Made by a program: the position numbers and the translations under genes. From Winogradskyella echinorum (GTDB taxonomy: Bacteria > Bacteroidota > Bacteroidia > Flavobacteriales > Flavobacteriaceae): a stretch of DNA of 64,000 nucleotides. Under the pieces are notes generated by a model that ran no database searches, was not told the origin of the DNA, and saw only the letters and a list, made by a program, of their open reading frames with translations. The stretch covers positions 372,001 through 436,000 of the forward strand of contig NZ_JACOQD010000001.1 of NCBI RefSeq assembly GCF_014297365.1, in the 5' to 3' direction. Positions 27,062 through 35,570 of this stretch are shown piece by piece (positions within the stretch are counted from its first letter, which is position 1; each line of letters starts with the position of its first letter).

Positions 27062-27844
27062 ATGAATCTAGAATTAAACAACAAATACGCATTAGTTTGT
27101 GGTAGCACGGCTGGAATAGGAAAAGCAACAGCTTTAGCATTAGCAGAAGAAGGTGCCATAGTTACTTTAGTTGCAAGAAATGAAGAGAAGTTAAAAGCAG
27201 TACTTGCTGAATTACCTCAGCATCGTAACCATGATTATATTGTTGCAGATTTTTCTAATCCAACAGAATTACAAGCAAAAGTTGAAACTTACATTAAAGA
27301 AAATCATGGCTTTCATGTATTAGTCAATAACACAGGCGGACCAGCTGGTGGACCAGTTTTTTCTGCAAAAATTGAAGAATTTGAGAATGCATTTACACAA
27401 CATTTAAAATGTAATCATATATTGGTACAAGCTTTGGTTCCGTTTATGAAAGACCAAAATTATGGGCGAATTATAAATGTAATTTCTACATCTGTAAAAC
27501 AACCGCTAGACGGTTTAGGAGTTAGTAATACTATTCGTGGTGCAGTAGCTAATTGGAGTAAAACTTTGGCAAACGAATTAGGGCAATATGGTATTACAGT
27601 AAACAACGTTTTGCCAGGAGCCACAGGTACAGAACGCTTAAGTGAAATTATTAAAAATAAATCTGCGAAAACAGGTAAAACTGTAGAAGAGGCTGCAGAT
27701 GCTATGAAAAATGCAGTGCCAGCTAAACGTTTTGCTAAACCCGAAGAATTGGCGGATGCTATTACATTTTTAGCTAGTGAACGTGCCAGTTATATTAACG
27801 GAATTAATCTTCCTGTTGATGGAGGAAGAACAAAATCTTTGTAA
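27062..27844 (+). CDS. Atypical SDR-family protein
   Basis: 260 residues with a Rossmann fold and the dinucleotide motif GSTAGIG (14-20), followed by the NNTGG segment. At the catalytic YxxxK position it reads S-N-T-I-R (S155, R159), so the catalytic Tyr and Lys are both missing, though a Ser near 142-144 remains. This resembles the BKR-like SDR subgroup known to lack the usual tetrad. Location between the AMSDH and HAO genes suggests a role in the kynurenine route, perhaps acting on an oxalocrotonate-type intermediate, or a non-redox one. The reaction is unknown. Confidence 0.88.
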   Translation: MNLELNNKYALVCGSTAGIGKATALALAEEGAIVTLVARNEEKLKAVLAELPQHRNHDYIVADFSNPTELQAKVETYIKENHGFHVLVNNTGGPAGGPVFSAKIEEFENAFTQHLKCNHILVQALVPFMKDQNYGRIINVISTSVKQPLDGLGVSNTIRGAVANWSKTLANELGQYGITVNNVLPGATGTERLSEIIKNKSAKTGKTVEEAADAMKNAVPAKRFAKPEELADAITFLASERASYINGINLPVDGGRTKSL

Positions 27845-27854
27845 CTTTATGACT

Positions 27855-27927
27855 TGTCATTCCTGCGAAGGCAGGAATCCACAATAAATTAATGATAACA
27901 TAGATTCCTGCCTTCGCAGGAATGACA
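27855..27927. repeat. 25-bp perfect inverted repeat pair (REP-like, family B)
   Basis: Arm 27855-27879 and its exact reverse complement 27903-27927 are separated by 23 nt. Each arm is itself partly palindromic (CCTGCGAAGGCAGG / CCTGCCTTCGCAGG). It lies between the SDR and HAO genes and could fold as one long hairpin on the transcript, a possible attenuator or mRNA stabiliser. Confidence 0.85.
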
Positions 27928-27942
27928 AAAAATAACATAACC

Positions 27943-28479
27943 ATGAGCAAACTATTTCCACCTATAAATTTCAAAGAATGGATAGAAGAAAACCGTCATT
28001 TATTAAAACCACCTGTTGGTAATAAAGTCGTTTGGAAAGATGGAGATTTCATAGTTATGGTTGTTGGTGGACCAAATAGCAGAAAAGATTACCACTATAA
28101 CGAAACACCAGAATTTTTCTATCAAATAGAAGGCGATATAGTCCTAAAAGTTATTGATAAAGGGACACCAAAAGATATTCATATAAAAGAAGGAGACATT
28201 TTTCTACTACCACCTAAAGTTCCACATTCCCCACAACGAGGGGCAAACACGGTTGGTTTAGTTATAGAGTATCCCAGAGAAAAAGGTGTAAAAGATGCCT
28301 TACTTTGGTTCTGTGAAAATTGTACTACTAAATTGTATGAAGAAGATTTTACGCTAGACAATATAGAAACAGATATGCCTGTCATTTTTGATAAATATTA
28401 TGGGGATAAGGAAAAACGAAGCTGTCCTAATTGTGGAGCGGTAATGCAACCACCAAAGAAAGTACAAATTGATGAGTAA
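27943..28479 (+). CDS. 3-Hydroxyanthranilate 3,4-dioxygenase
   Basis: Ring-cleaving Fe(II) cupin that makes 2-amino-3-carboxymuconate semialdehyde. With the start at 27943 the protein has 178 residues, and the iron ligands fall at H51, E57 and H95, exactly the positions known in the Cupriavidus enzyme. The rubredoxin-like iron site of bacterial HAO is C124, C127, C161 and C164. An in-frame ATG at 27922 lies in the arm of the upstream repeat and is unlikely to be the true start. Overlaps the ACMSD gene by 8 nt. Confidence 0.96.
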   Translation: MSKLFPPINFKEWIEENRHLLKPPVGNKVVWKDGDFIVMVVGGPNSRKDYHYNETPEFFYQIEGDIVLKVIDKGTPKDIHIKEGDIFLLPPKVPHSPQRGANTVGLVIEYPREKGVKDALLWFCENCTTKLYEEDFTLDNIETDMPVIFDKYYGDKEKRSCPNCGAVMQPPKKVQIDE

Positions 28480-29557
28480 ACGCAAACTTAGAATAAACGG
28501 TCACTCACACCTTCTTCCCTATCCTGAGGAAATTCCTCAATTTATGAAAGACAAAGGTATATTTTGGGTAGATAAAGATCGAAAGTTTATGCTTCAAAAA
28601 GATTGGAATCGTCCTATTACTGATTCTAGTTTTTTCTTAGATGAGAAATTAGAATGGATGGAACGCAATAAGCTCGACCATGCTGTTGTTTTAAATTTAT
28701 CTCAACTCTACGGAAATGGCTTAAGGGTTGAAGAAATGAAGCAAGCTTTACGTTTTCAAAATGATTTTAATGCCAAAATTCAGCATAACCACCCGAATAA
28801 ATTTACTTGTGGTTTTGTTGTACATCCTGGATTTGTAAGAAGTGCTTGTTGGGAAATTGAACGATGTGTAGAAGTATTAGGTATGCAACTCTTGTGTTTA
28901 CCAACGCATTATATGGATTCTATAGGAACATGGCGTTGTATTTTTGATGAAGAAAACGAACCCATTTTTGAAATGGCCAACAAATATAATTTGGCCGTTG
29001 AGATTCATCCTTATGATGGTGAAAAATTTATAAAACTCGAAAACACTTCTTGGCGTTTTCATTTAATTTGGATGCTAGCACAATGTGGAGATGCATATCA
29101 CTTCTTAACATTAAATGGTTACCAAGACAAATATCCAAATATGAGAACTTGTTTTGCACATGGTGGACAATTAGCGCAAATTAATTTAGGAAGACGAATT
29201 CAAGGCTTTGATGGACGACCAGATTTGTTTGAAGGTAAAAGCCATCCGAGAAAAGCAGTAGGACACAAAAACATATTTTTCGACACCTTAGTACATGATA
29301 CTGGTGGACTAGAATTATTGATTAGAAATCAAGGTTCTAAGCAAGTAATTATGGGATTAGATGACCCTTATCCTTTAGGAGAAATGGAAAGCGAAAAACA
29401 ATCCTCATATCCAGGAAAAATAATAGATTTAGCAATCGAAAGAAAAATTATTACAGAAGCGGAAGGTGATGAAATCTGGGAAGACAATGTAATTCAGTGG
29501 TTATGTGGAGATGATGAAACTGCAAAGCAAAAATTAGTATCTCGCATTCTATCTTAA
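28472..29557 (+). CDS. 2-Amino-3-carboxymuconate 6-semialdehyde decarboxylase (ACMSD)
   Basis: Zinc amidohydrolase-fold decarboxylase, 361 residues from ATG 28472 (a TTG one codon earlier is possible). Metal and catalytic residues are in place: HxH at H11 and H13, H179 (EIHPYD), H230 (FAHGG) and D297 (GLDDPYPLGE), closely matching the Pseudomonas enzyme. It diverts the ring-cleaved product away from spontaneous quinolinate formation towards aminomuconate semialdehyde. Last gene of the cluster, translationally coupled to HAO by an 8-nt overlap. Confidence 0.95.
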   Translation: MSKRKLRINGHSHLLPYPEEIPQFMKDKGIFWVDKDRKFMLQKDWNRPITDSSFFLDEKLEWMERNKLDHAVVLNLSQLYGNGLRVEEMKQALRFQNDFNAKIQHNHPNKFTCGFVVHPGFVRSACWEIERCVEVLGMQLLCLPTHYMDSIGTWRCIFDEENEPIFEMANKYNLAVEIHPYDGEKFIKLENTSWRFHLIWMLAQCGDAYHFLTLNGYQDKYPNMRTCFAHGGQLAQINLGRRIQGFDGRPDLFEGKSHPRKAVGHKNIFFDTLVHDTGGLELLIRNQGSKQVIMGLDDPYPLGEMESEKQSSYPGKIIDLAIERKIITEAEGDEIWEDNVIQWLCGDDETAKQKLVSRILS

Positions 29558-29615
29558 TCACACTAATTTTCCGACAATTATTTCTATATTTAAAATCTAA
29601 TCAACTAATAAAATT

Positions 29616-29837
29616 ATGAGAAAAATAGGTACTTACATGGTAATATTCGGTGCGCTAGCAATAGTTTTAAATTTCTTTGATCGTGTACCGACAATATTAA
29701 TGTGGATTTATTCTTGGGGAGATACTGCCGCTTGGGGTATAAAAATAGGCCTTATCGTTGTTGGAGCTATTCTATTCTTTGTAGGTAAGCCAACTATTGA
29801 AGATGATGTTAAAACTGTAGAAGAATCTGCTGAATAA
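29616..29837 (+). CDS. Small two-TM membrane protein
   Basis: 73 residues with two predicted TM helices (about 5-22 and 44-59, IGLIVVGAILFFVGKP) and an acidic C-terminal tail (EDDVKTVEESAE). I do not recognise a named family. The leader KIGTYMVIFGALAIVLNFF is typical of short flavobacterial inner-membrane proteins. Function unknown; not obviously linked to either neighbour. Confidence 0.75.
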   Translation: MRKIGTYMVIFGALAIVLNFFDRVPTILMWIYSWGDTAAWGIKIGLIVVGAILFFVGKPTIEDDVKTVEESAE

Positions 29838-29866
29838 AATCATCTCATTTATTTAAATTAATTTTT

Positions 29867-30508
29867 ATGCACTTCTTGCCTGAAGATTTAGACAACTATG
29901 TTGTGCAGCACTCTGAGCAAGAGCCTGAGTTATTACAACAGTTAACTAGAGAAACATATCAAAAGGTATTACAACCCATTATGTTAAGTGGGCCATATCA
30001 AGGTCGTGTTCTTAGTATGATATCTAAATTAATAAACCCTAAGTCTATTTTAGAACTAGGTACCTTTACTGGTTATTCTACCTTGTGTTTAGCTGAAGGC
30101 TTAAAACATAATGGAGAAATTCATACTATCGATATTAATGAAGAACTCGTGGATTTTCAACGTAAATATTTTGATAAATCTGAATATGGAAAACTAATTT
30201 TTCAGCATACTGGTAGCGCATTAGATATTATTCCAACTCTAAATAAAACTTTTGATATGGTATTTATTGATGCGGACAAACCAAATTACAGTAATTACTT
30301 TCACTTAATTATTGATAAATTAAACTCAGGAGGAATTATTCTTTCAGATAATGTATTATGGCATGGAAAAGTGGTAAAACCATTACAAGAAAAAGATATT
30401 TCTACAAAAGCTGTTTTAGACTATAATACACTTCTCAAAACTGACAAACGCTTAGAAACCGTAATGCTGCCCATTAGAGATGGATTAACAATCAGTAGAA
30501 AAAAATAA
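29867..30508 (+). CDS. O-methyltransferase, caffeoyl-CoA OMT family
   Basis: 213 residues. SAM motif I is ILELGTFTGYSTLCLAEGL, the metal-site aspartate lies in MVFIDADKPNY, and ILSDNVLWHGKV and DGLTISRKK are the family C-terminal motifs. Cation-dependent O-methyltransferases of this type act on catechol-like compounds. Sitting after the kynurenine cluster, an aromatic substrate is conceivable but unproved. Ends at a bidirectional terminator facing the S8 protease gene. Confidence 0.92.
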   Translation: MHFLPEDLDNYVVQHSEQEPELLQQLTRETYQKVLQPIMLSGPYQGRVLSMISKLINPKSILELGTFTGYSTLCLAEGLKHNGEIHTIDINEELVDFQRKYFDKSEYGKLIFQHTGSALDIIPTLNKTFDMVFIDADKPNYSNYFHLIIDKLNSGGIILSDNVLWHGKVVKPLQEKDISTKAVLDYNTLLKTDKRLETVMLPIRDGLTISRKK

Positions 30509-30510
30509 AT

Positions 30511-30545
30511 AAAAAACCACTTCGTATAAATTGAAGTGGTTTTTT
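30511..30545. terminator. Bidirectional terminator between methyltransferase and protease genes
   Basis: A 13-bp perfect stem (AAAAAACCACTTC / GAAGTGGTTTTTT) with a 9-nt loop, flanked by A and T tracts. Confidence 0.9.
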
Positions 30546-30564
30546 ATTTGTAGTAAAATCTATC

Positions 30565-32067
30565 TTACTGTACTGCTTGTAAGGCATCAATATTGCCATA
30601 ACCGAAGCTACTATTTTTATAAGGATAGAATTCTGCAGATTGCTTTAATTTATTTAATACTTGTGTTCTACTCCAAGTTGGGTGTTTAGCCCATACTAAA
30701 GCAGCTATACCAGCTGTTGTTGCAGTTGCAACTGAAGAACCACCAGTATATCGACGCTGGCCATTATAAAATCCAAGAACTGGAGGAGCTTTACTAGTGT
30801 TGTTATTACCTTCCATTATAATTGTAAAGTCAATTTTACTACCACTATGGCAAGTATTGCACCGATCATAATTAGGACCATCATCCACACCAGTAACAGC
30901 AACAGTTTCGCTCATAGTCGCCGGAAAAATAACTCCAAATCCATTGGTAAAACTTGTTGATGTTCCACCTGCTGCAAAAATCAATTTCCCTTTACTATAG
31001 GCATATCTTACAGCATCTTTTATATTACCTATTGACCATACGTAACCAATAGACATAGAAATAATTTTCACATCACTTCTATTTCCTAATTGAGTTAAAG
31101 CCTTAGATACACCTTTACGCTCATGATAATCGTTTAAAAGCACATCTTCTGTAGCTCTATAAGCCACCAAATTTGAATTGTATGCAACACCAACTGGCAT
31201 TCCATTATCATTTCTTGGAGAAGCCATTGCAGATGCCATAGCCGTACCATGACCACATTTATCGTGAGGGCCATCATAATTACTAGACCACCACCAACGA
31301 GAATCTATAAACGTCCCATATTTCTGAACAAAACGACCGTTTGAGTAACCATCGTTAATCCCAGATGAATTTAGCAAGCTTTGAGATGCAGATACACCTG
31401 TATCTATTAAACCAATAGTTACACCAGAACCCGTACTATGGCTCCATGCCTGTTGAATGTTATGTTCATTAAAATGCCACGAAACTTGAGCATTATTAGG
31501 GCTAGTGGTTGTATAATGTGAAGAATTAATTGTATCCGCATTTTTATCACACCCAGAACTACTTTTGGCTTCATTAGTAGTATAGTGATTATAACCATTA
31601 GGTTCTAAATATCTTATGTTATCACTCTTTCTTAGTGCTATTACAGTTTCTATATTTTTTACTTCAACGTCAATTACTGTAATAATCTCATGTTCAACAA
31701 GTTTAAGATCTTCCTTGCTTATGTTTTCACTTTGGAGCACAGTATTTACTATAGTTCCTTTTTTTGCAGTTAATTCTGGGTCTTCCACTTCGCTAAAACT
31801 TTGTCCAGGATTACCGTAGCCTATTGTTAATACATTTTGGCCATGCATCAAGGCACTCCACAGAAAATGTTCATTTACGTCTGCCCAATTAAAATCACCT
31901 GTATTCTTAATACTTTCTCTAATTTTAGAATTAATTTCTTCAATACTTATTGGGTCTTTAGGAAATTGTACGTCTTGAGATGATGGTTCTGTAAAATGAT
32001 CGTCTTGTGTACAAGAGCTAATCGTTATTAATAGTAATAACAACACTCTAAAATGCAGTTTTTTCAT
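30565..32067 (-). CDS. Subtilisin-family (S8) secreted protease, lipoprotein
   Basis: 500 residues. A lipoprotein signal (ISSC, Cys 19) and an N-terminal prodomain-like region (about 40-160) precede the peptidase S8 domain, with the catalytic triad D222 (GLIDTGVS), H273 (CGHGTAMAS) and S445 (GGSSVATAT). Cysteines at 173, 271, 403 and 406 may form disulfides. No T9SS C-terminal domain is seen, so it is likely tethered rather than released by T9SS. It probably degrades proteins outside the cell or at the outer membrane. Confidence 0.93.
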   Translation of the reverse strand: MKKLHFRVLLLLLITISSCTQDDHFTEPSSQDVQFPKDPISIEEINSKIRESIKNTGDFNWADVNEHFLWSALMHGQNVLTIGYGNPGQSFSEVEDPELTAKKGTIVNTVLQSENISKEDLKLVEHEIITVIDVEVKNIETVIALRKSDNIRYLEPNGYNHYTTNEAKSSSGCDKNADTINSSHYTTTSPNNAQVSWHFNEHNIQQAWSHSTGSGVTIGLIDTGVSASQSLLNSSGINDGYSNGRFVQKYGTFIDSRWWWSSNYDGPHDKCGHGTAMASAMASPRNDNGMPVGVAYNSNLVAYRATEDVLLNDYHERKGVSKALTQLGNRSDVKIISMSIGYVWSIGNIKDAVRYAYSKGKLIFAAGGTSTSFTNGFGVIFPATMSETVAVTGVDDGPNYDRCNTCHSGSKIDFTIIMEGNNNTSKAPPVLGFYNGQRRYTGGSSVATATTAGIAALVWAKHPTWSRTQVLNKLKQSAEFYPYKNSSFGYGNIDALQAVQ

Positions 32068-32182
32068 TTAATAAAATTTAGATGGTTAATGTTTTTCTAA
32101 ATATATTAAATTATCACTATTTAACCTTAATGTTTTTTATGAATTCATCAATTTAAAGTATTAAATATTGATGATATAAAAA

Positions 32183-32473
32183 TTACATCTTTCTTTTTAC
32201 AGATCCTGTAAAATCTTCGAGGTCGTCTTTTATTGAATTTATTTCTTGCTGAATATCTTTAGCTGCCTCTGTATCTATGATATTACTTTCTTTTGCACTT
32301 TTAGTAACTTCGTGTTTAATATCATTGGTAGCATCTTTTAATTGTCGCATACCTTTTCCAAGGCCTCTTGCTACTTCAGGTAGTTTATCTGCACCAAAAA
32401 CCAATACTACAATAAATAGTATAAACACAATTTCGGTACCTCCGATAAATAATATTGTTGCTAGCTGTATCAC
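32183..32473 (-). CDS. tatA: Sec-independent twin-arginine translocase subunit TatA
   Basis: 96 residues from the GTG at 32473, starting MIQLATILFIGGTEI. One TM helix, then the hinge FGADKLPEVARGLGKGMRQ and a charged amphipathic tail. An ATG 36 nt further upstream would add 12 residues but would place the promoter motif TATATTTG inside the coding sequence, so GTG is preferred. The motif is only 4 nt before it, suggesting a leaderless message. TatC is not in the window. It lies behind the M1 peptidase gene with a terminator between. Confidence 0.9.
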   Translation of the reverse strand: MIQLATILFIGGTEIVFILFIVVLVFGADKLPEVARGLGKGMRQLKDATNDIKHEVTKSAKESNIIDTEAAKDIQQEINSIKDDLEDFTGSVKRKM

Positions 32474-32477
32474 TTTG

Positions 32478-32485
32478 CAAATATA
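32478..32485 (-). promoter_or_regulatory. Predicted -7 promoter element of tatA
   Basis: Minus-strand TATATTTG matches TAnnTTTG and ends 4 nt before the GTG start. A start so close implies a very short or absent 5' leader. Confidence 0.5.
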
Positions 32486-32521
32486 TAGTGACTTTATGAA
32501 TAAAACCACTAATTAAAATAA

Positions 32522-32549
32522 AAAAGCCGACTCGTTAAAGTCGGCTTAA
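32522..32549 (-). terminator. Terminator after the M1 peptidase gene
   Basis: A 9-bp perfect stem (AAGCCGACT / AGTCGGCTT on the minus strand) with a 6-nt loop, followed by a T run on the minus strand. Confidence 0.85.
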
Positions 32550-32567
32550 AAATATAATCTATACTAT

Positions 32568-34865
32568 TTAATTTTTTACTTTATTCTTAAATTTATTGAA
32601 ATCACTTTCTTTAACCTCACTAGGCCAAGAATTATTAGATGTATCTACATCTGCCGTTTCTAAATCTGGGTCTACCATAATAGAAACGATTTTTTTATCA
32701 CTAGCAATAGCCTTGCTTACCTCTTTATCATTAAGTCTCCACACTTGTGCTGGATATGTAATTTTTTCTTTAGTACCATCTTCATATGTATATTCTACAA
32801 TAAGAGGCATTACCAATCCACCTGGTTTATCAAAAGTTACTTGATAAAAATATTTAGGCGATTTTTTCATTGTCTTTCTCTCTTCTGCTGTAAAATTATC
32901 CATTATGTATTCTTTTACTGTTGGCAAATCTTCAATGGATGCATTATTTTTTGATGCATCATCATAACCTTCTTCACCTTCTTCAATAAAATACACTAGG
33001 CTATTTGGATCTCTATTATAGCGTTCTGCTAATTTTTTCCCATTTTCATTAGGAGTATTAGTTACTGCAAATTTCTTCACTTCTTTGATACCTATATCTG
33101 TATAATCCGTAGTGTAAAACCATCCTCTCCAGAACCAATCTAAATCAACGGCAGATGCATCTTCCATTGTACGGAAAAAATCTTCTGGTGTTGGGTGTTT
33201 AAACATCCAACGATTAGCATATTCTCTAAAAGAGTAGTCAAAAAGATCGCGACCCATAATAGTTTCTCTTAGTATATTTAAACCTGTTGCAGGTTTACTA
33301 TAGGCATTACTACCAAACTGATAGGTGTTTAATCCTTTTGTCATTATAGGAGCAATAAAATCTTGATTACCTCCCATATACCTTACTATGTTTTTAGCAG
33401 GTCCTCTGCGAGAAGGATACTTATCATGTCCTTTTGAAAGTGCTTTTGGATACCACTCACCAAAGTCTTGTTCTGCTACATATTGAACAAATGTATTTAA
33501 ACCTTCATCCATCCAAGTCCATTGACGCTCATCACTATTTACAATCATTGGAAAGAAATTATGTCCTACCTCATGAATGATAACACTAATCATCCCATAT
33601 TTAGTTCTATCTGAATAATTACCATCTTTATCTGGACGACCAAAGTTATAGCAAATCATAGGATATTCCATGCCCATTGGTGCGTGTACAGAGATTGCTT
33701 TATGATAAGGATAATCAAACGTCATACGAGAATACGATTTTAATGTACTCGCTACTGCTTTAGTAGACCATTGTTCCCATAATGGGTTTCCTTCTTTAGA
33801 ATACATAGAAACTGCCATAACATCTTTATCGCCAATTTTTACAGCCATCATATCCCAAAGAAATTTACGAGACGTTGCAAAACCAAAATCACGTACCATC
33901 TGAGCAGATAGTTTCCATGTTTTTTTCTTTTTACTTTTAGTCTTTTCTGTTTTTTCAGCCTCAGCTTGTGTAACAATCATAACTGGTTTATCGTAAGATT
34001 TTTTAGCTTGCTTGTAACGCTTCATCATCTCTTTTGTAAAAACCTCTTCTCTATTTGTTAAATATCCTGTACCATCTAAAATATGATCGGCTGGCACTGT
34101 AATATTTACATCAAAATCTCCAAATGGTAAAGCGAACTCATCTCGTCCCCAAAACTGAGAGTTTTGCCATCCTTCGACGTCATTATAAACAGCCATACGA
34201 GGGTAAAACTGAGCTATAACATATATTTTATTATCGTTTTCTTCAAAATACTCATAACCAGAACGACCACCTTCTGTAACGTGGTTATTGATGTTATAAT
34301 TCCATTTTATTTTAAATGAAAATTTATCGCCTGTTTTCATCGCCTTTGGTAATTCAACACGCATCATAGTACGGTTAATCATGTATGGTAAATCTTTACC
34401 ATTAACATCTCTTACATGCTCTATATTAAAACCTCTGTCTAAGGGTTCTTTTAAATAAGAACTAACTGCTCTAGAAGATGAAGTTGCAGGTGAAATTCCT
34501 GATCCACTAATTAGCGGAGTTTTAGAATCTTCAGCACGCATGTTTTGATCTAACTGCACCCATAGGTATGTTAGTTCATCTGGTGAGTTATTGGTATAAG
34601 TAATGGTTTCGTTACCAAACAATCTTGCATTTTCATCATCGATTTCTATATCCATTTTGTAATCTGCTTGTTGTTGGTAATATGCAGGACCAGGAGCACC
34701 AGAACCAGTTCTAAACATATTTGGCGTTGCAAATTCATCATACAATTGCTTGAATTTGTTTTGGTTAGTGTGACCAGGTTTACGCTCTTGCTTTTCTTCG
34801 TTTTGAGCAAATGAGCTTGCAGAAATAAATAGCAAAGCGAATAAGAAATACTTAAAAATTTTCAT
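32568..34865 (-). CDS. M1-family (gluzincin) metallopeptidase
   Basis: 765 residues with a signal peptide (1 to about 20). The zinc site is H431-E432-x-x-H435 with the third ligand E454 (MDEGLNTF), the standard HExxH-x18-E of M1 aminopeptidases, and the N-terminal beta-rich domain (NNSPDELTYLWVQLDQNM) is present. A Lys-rich linker lies at about 297-318. No T9SS domain is seen at the C-terminus. Exported, so probably periplasmic or surface peptide degradation. Several such M1 proteins per genome are usual in Flavobacteriia. Confidence 0.93.
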   Translation of the reverse strand: MKIFKYFLFALLFISASSFAQNEEKQERKPGHTNQNKFKQLYDEFATPNMFRTGSGAPGPAYYQQQADYKMDIEIDDENARLFGNETITYTNNSPDELTYLWVQLDQNMRAEDSKTPLISGSGISPATSSSRAVSSYLKEPLDRGFNIEHVRDVNGKDLPYMINRTMMRVELPKAMKTGDKFSFKIKWNYNINNHVTEGGRSGYEYFEENDNKIYVIAQFYPRMAVYNDVEGWQNSQFWGRDEFALPFGDFDVNITVPADHILDGTGYLTNREEVFTKEMMKRYKQAKKSYDKPVMIVTQAEAEKTEKTKSKKKKTWKLSAQMVRDFGFATSRKFLWDMMAVKIGDKDVMAVSMYSKEGNPLWEQWSTKAVASTLKSYSRMTFDYPYHKAISVHAPMGMEYPMICYNFGRPDKDGNYSDRTKYGMISVIIHEVGHNFFPMIVNSDERQWTWMDEGLNTFVQYVAEQDFGEWYPKALSKGHDKYPSRRGPAKNIVRYMGGNQDFIAPIMTKGLNTYQFGSNAYSKPATGLNILRETIMGRDLFDYSFREYANRWMFKHPTPEDFFRTMEDASAVDLDWFWRGWFYTTDYTDIGIKEVKKFAVTNTPNENGKKLAERYNRDPNSLVYFIEEGEEGYDDASKNNASIEDLPTVKEYIMDNFTAEERKTMKKSPKYFYQVTFDKPGGLVMPLIVEYTYEDGTKEKITYPAQVWRLNDKEVSKAIASDKKIVSIMVDPDLETADVDTSNNSWPSEVKESDFNKFKNKVKN

Positions 34866-35015
34866 GAGTTAATTTATTATTGTTTTAAAAAGGTCTTAAA
34901 AACATCTTGCTTTATAGAATAAAACCATTAATAGCTAGCAAAGATGTTTAAATTGAATTATTGATATTAAAAAATGATGCCTAAAATAACTAATTAAGAT
35001 GTCTTTAACATATTT

Positions 35016-35522
35016 TTAATTAAAGTTTAACATGCATTTATCATTGTCTGGAAGTAATAAAAAACTTCTATTTTTATCTAAAAGTTTTAGCCGTACAATG
35101 TTTTGTTGTTCTGGTAGAACGTCGAATAGAAGTGTATTTTTAACCTCTATTGATTGTATATTAGAAATGTTTTCAATTTCTAGATAACAATAGGTAATAT
35201 CCTCTTTATATTCCTTTCCTATGAACTTAAAATTTACAGATTCAGAATTTACCATAATTTTTAGCTTATCAGCAATATAACGCTTCATGTATTTCTCAAT
35301 AAGTTCCTTATTATTATCTGGTGATAGAACTATGTGTTCGTCATAACGCTCTCGTAATAGTTTTTCAAAATCATCAATAAAAATTTGACTAATTATTTGA
35401 AGCGATTTTTCTTCTTCTGAATACTGTATTTCTGTTACACTAACATAATACTCATGTTTATTAGTGGTAGCTGTAAATAGAGTAAGTAATATAAAAGTAA
35501 GTATTGTGTATAAAGCTCTCAT
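35016..35522 (-). CDS. DUF6702 family protein
   Basis: 168 residues with an N-terminal signal (about 1-18). HEYYVSVTEIQYSEEEKSLQI and IFIDDFEKLL are the recognisable conserved strands of DUF6702, a family of exported, mostly beta proteins in Bacteroidota without known function. It is often seen behind M1 peptidase or carboxypeptidase-like regulatory genes, as here (M1 gene ahead on the chromosome, two regulatory-domain paralogues upstream on the same strand). A periplasmic partner role is plausible but unproven. Confidence 0.85.
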   Translation of the reverse strand: MRALYTILTFILLTLFTATTNKHEYYVSVTEIQYSEEEKSLQIISQIFIDDFEKLLRERYDEHIVLSPDNNKELIEKYMKRYIADKLKIMVNSESVNFKFIGKEYKEDITYCYLEIENISNIQSIEVKNTLLFDVLPEQQNIVRLKLLDKNRSFLLLPDNDKCMLNFN

Positions 35523-35570
35523 GTATCTTCTACGAATATTTTAGCGTTTAATCCAAAAAGTATTCCAAAG

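Noticed and set aside
27922-27942. Upstream ATG for the HAO gene
   Set aside because: It lies in the arm of the inverted repeat, and the later start places the iron ligands at the known positions 51, 57 and 95.
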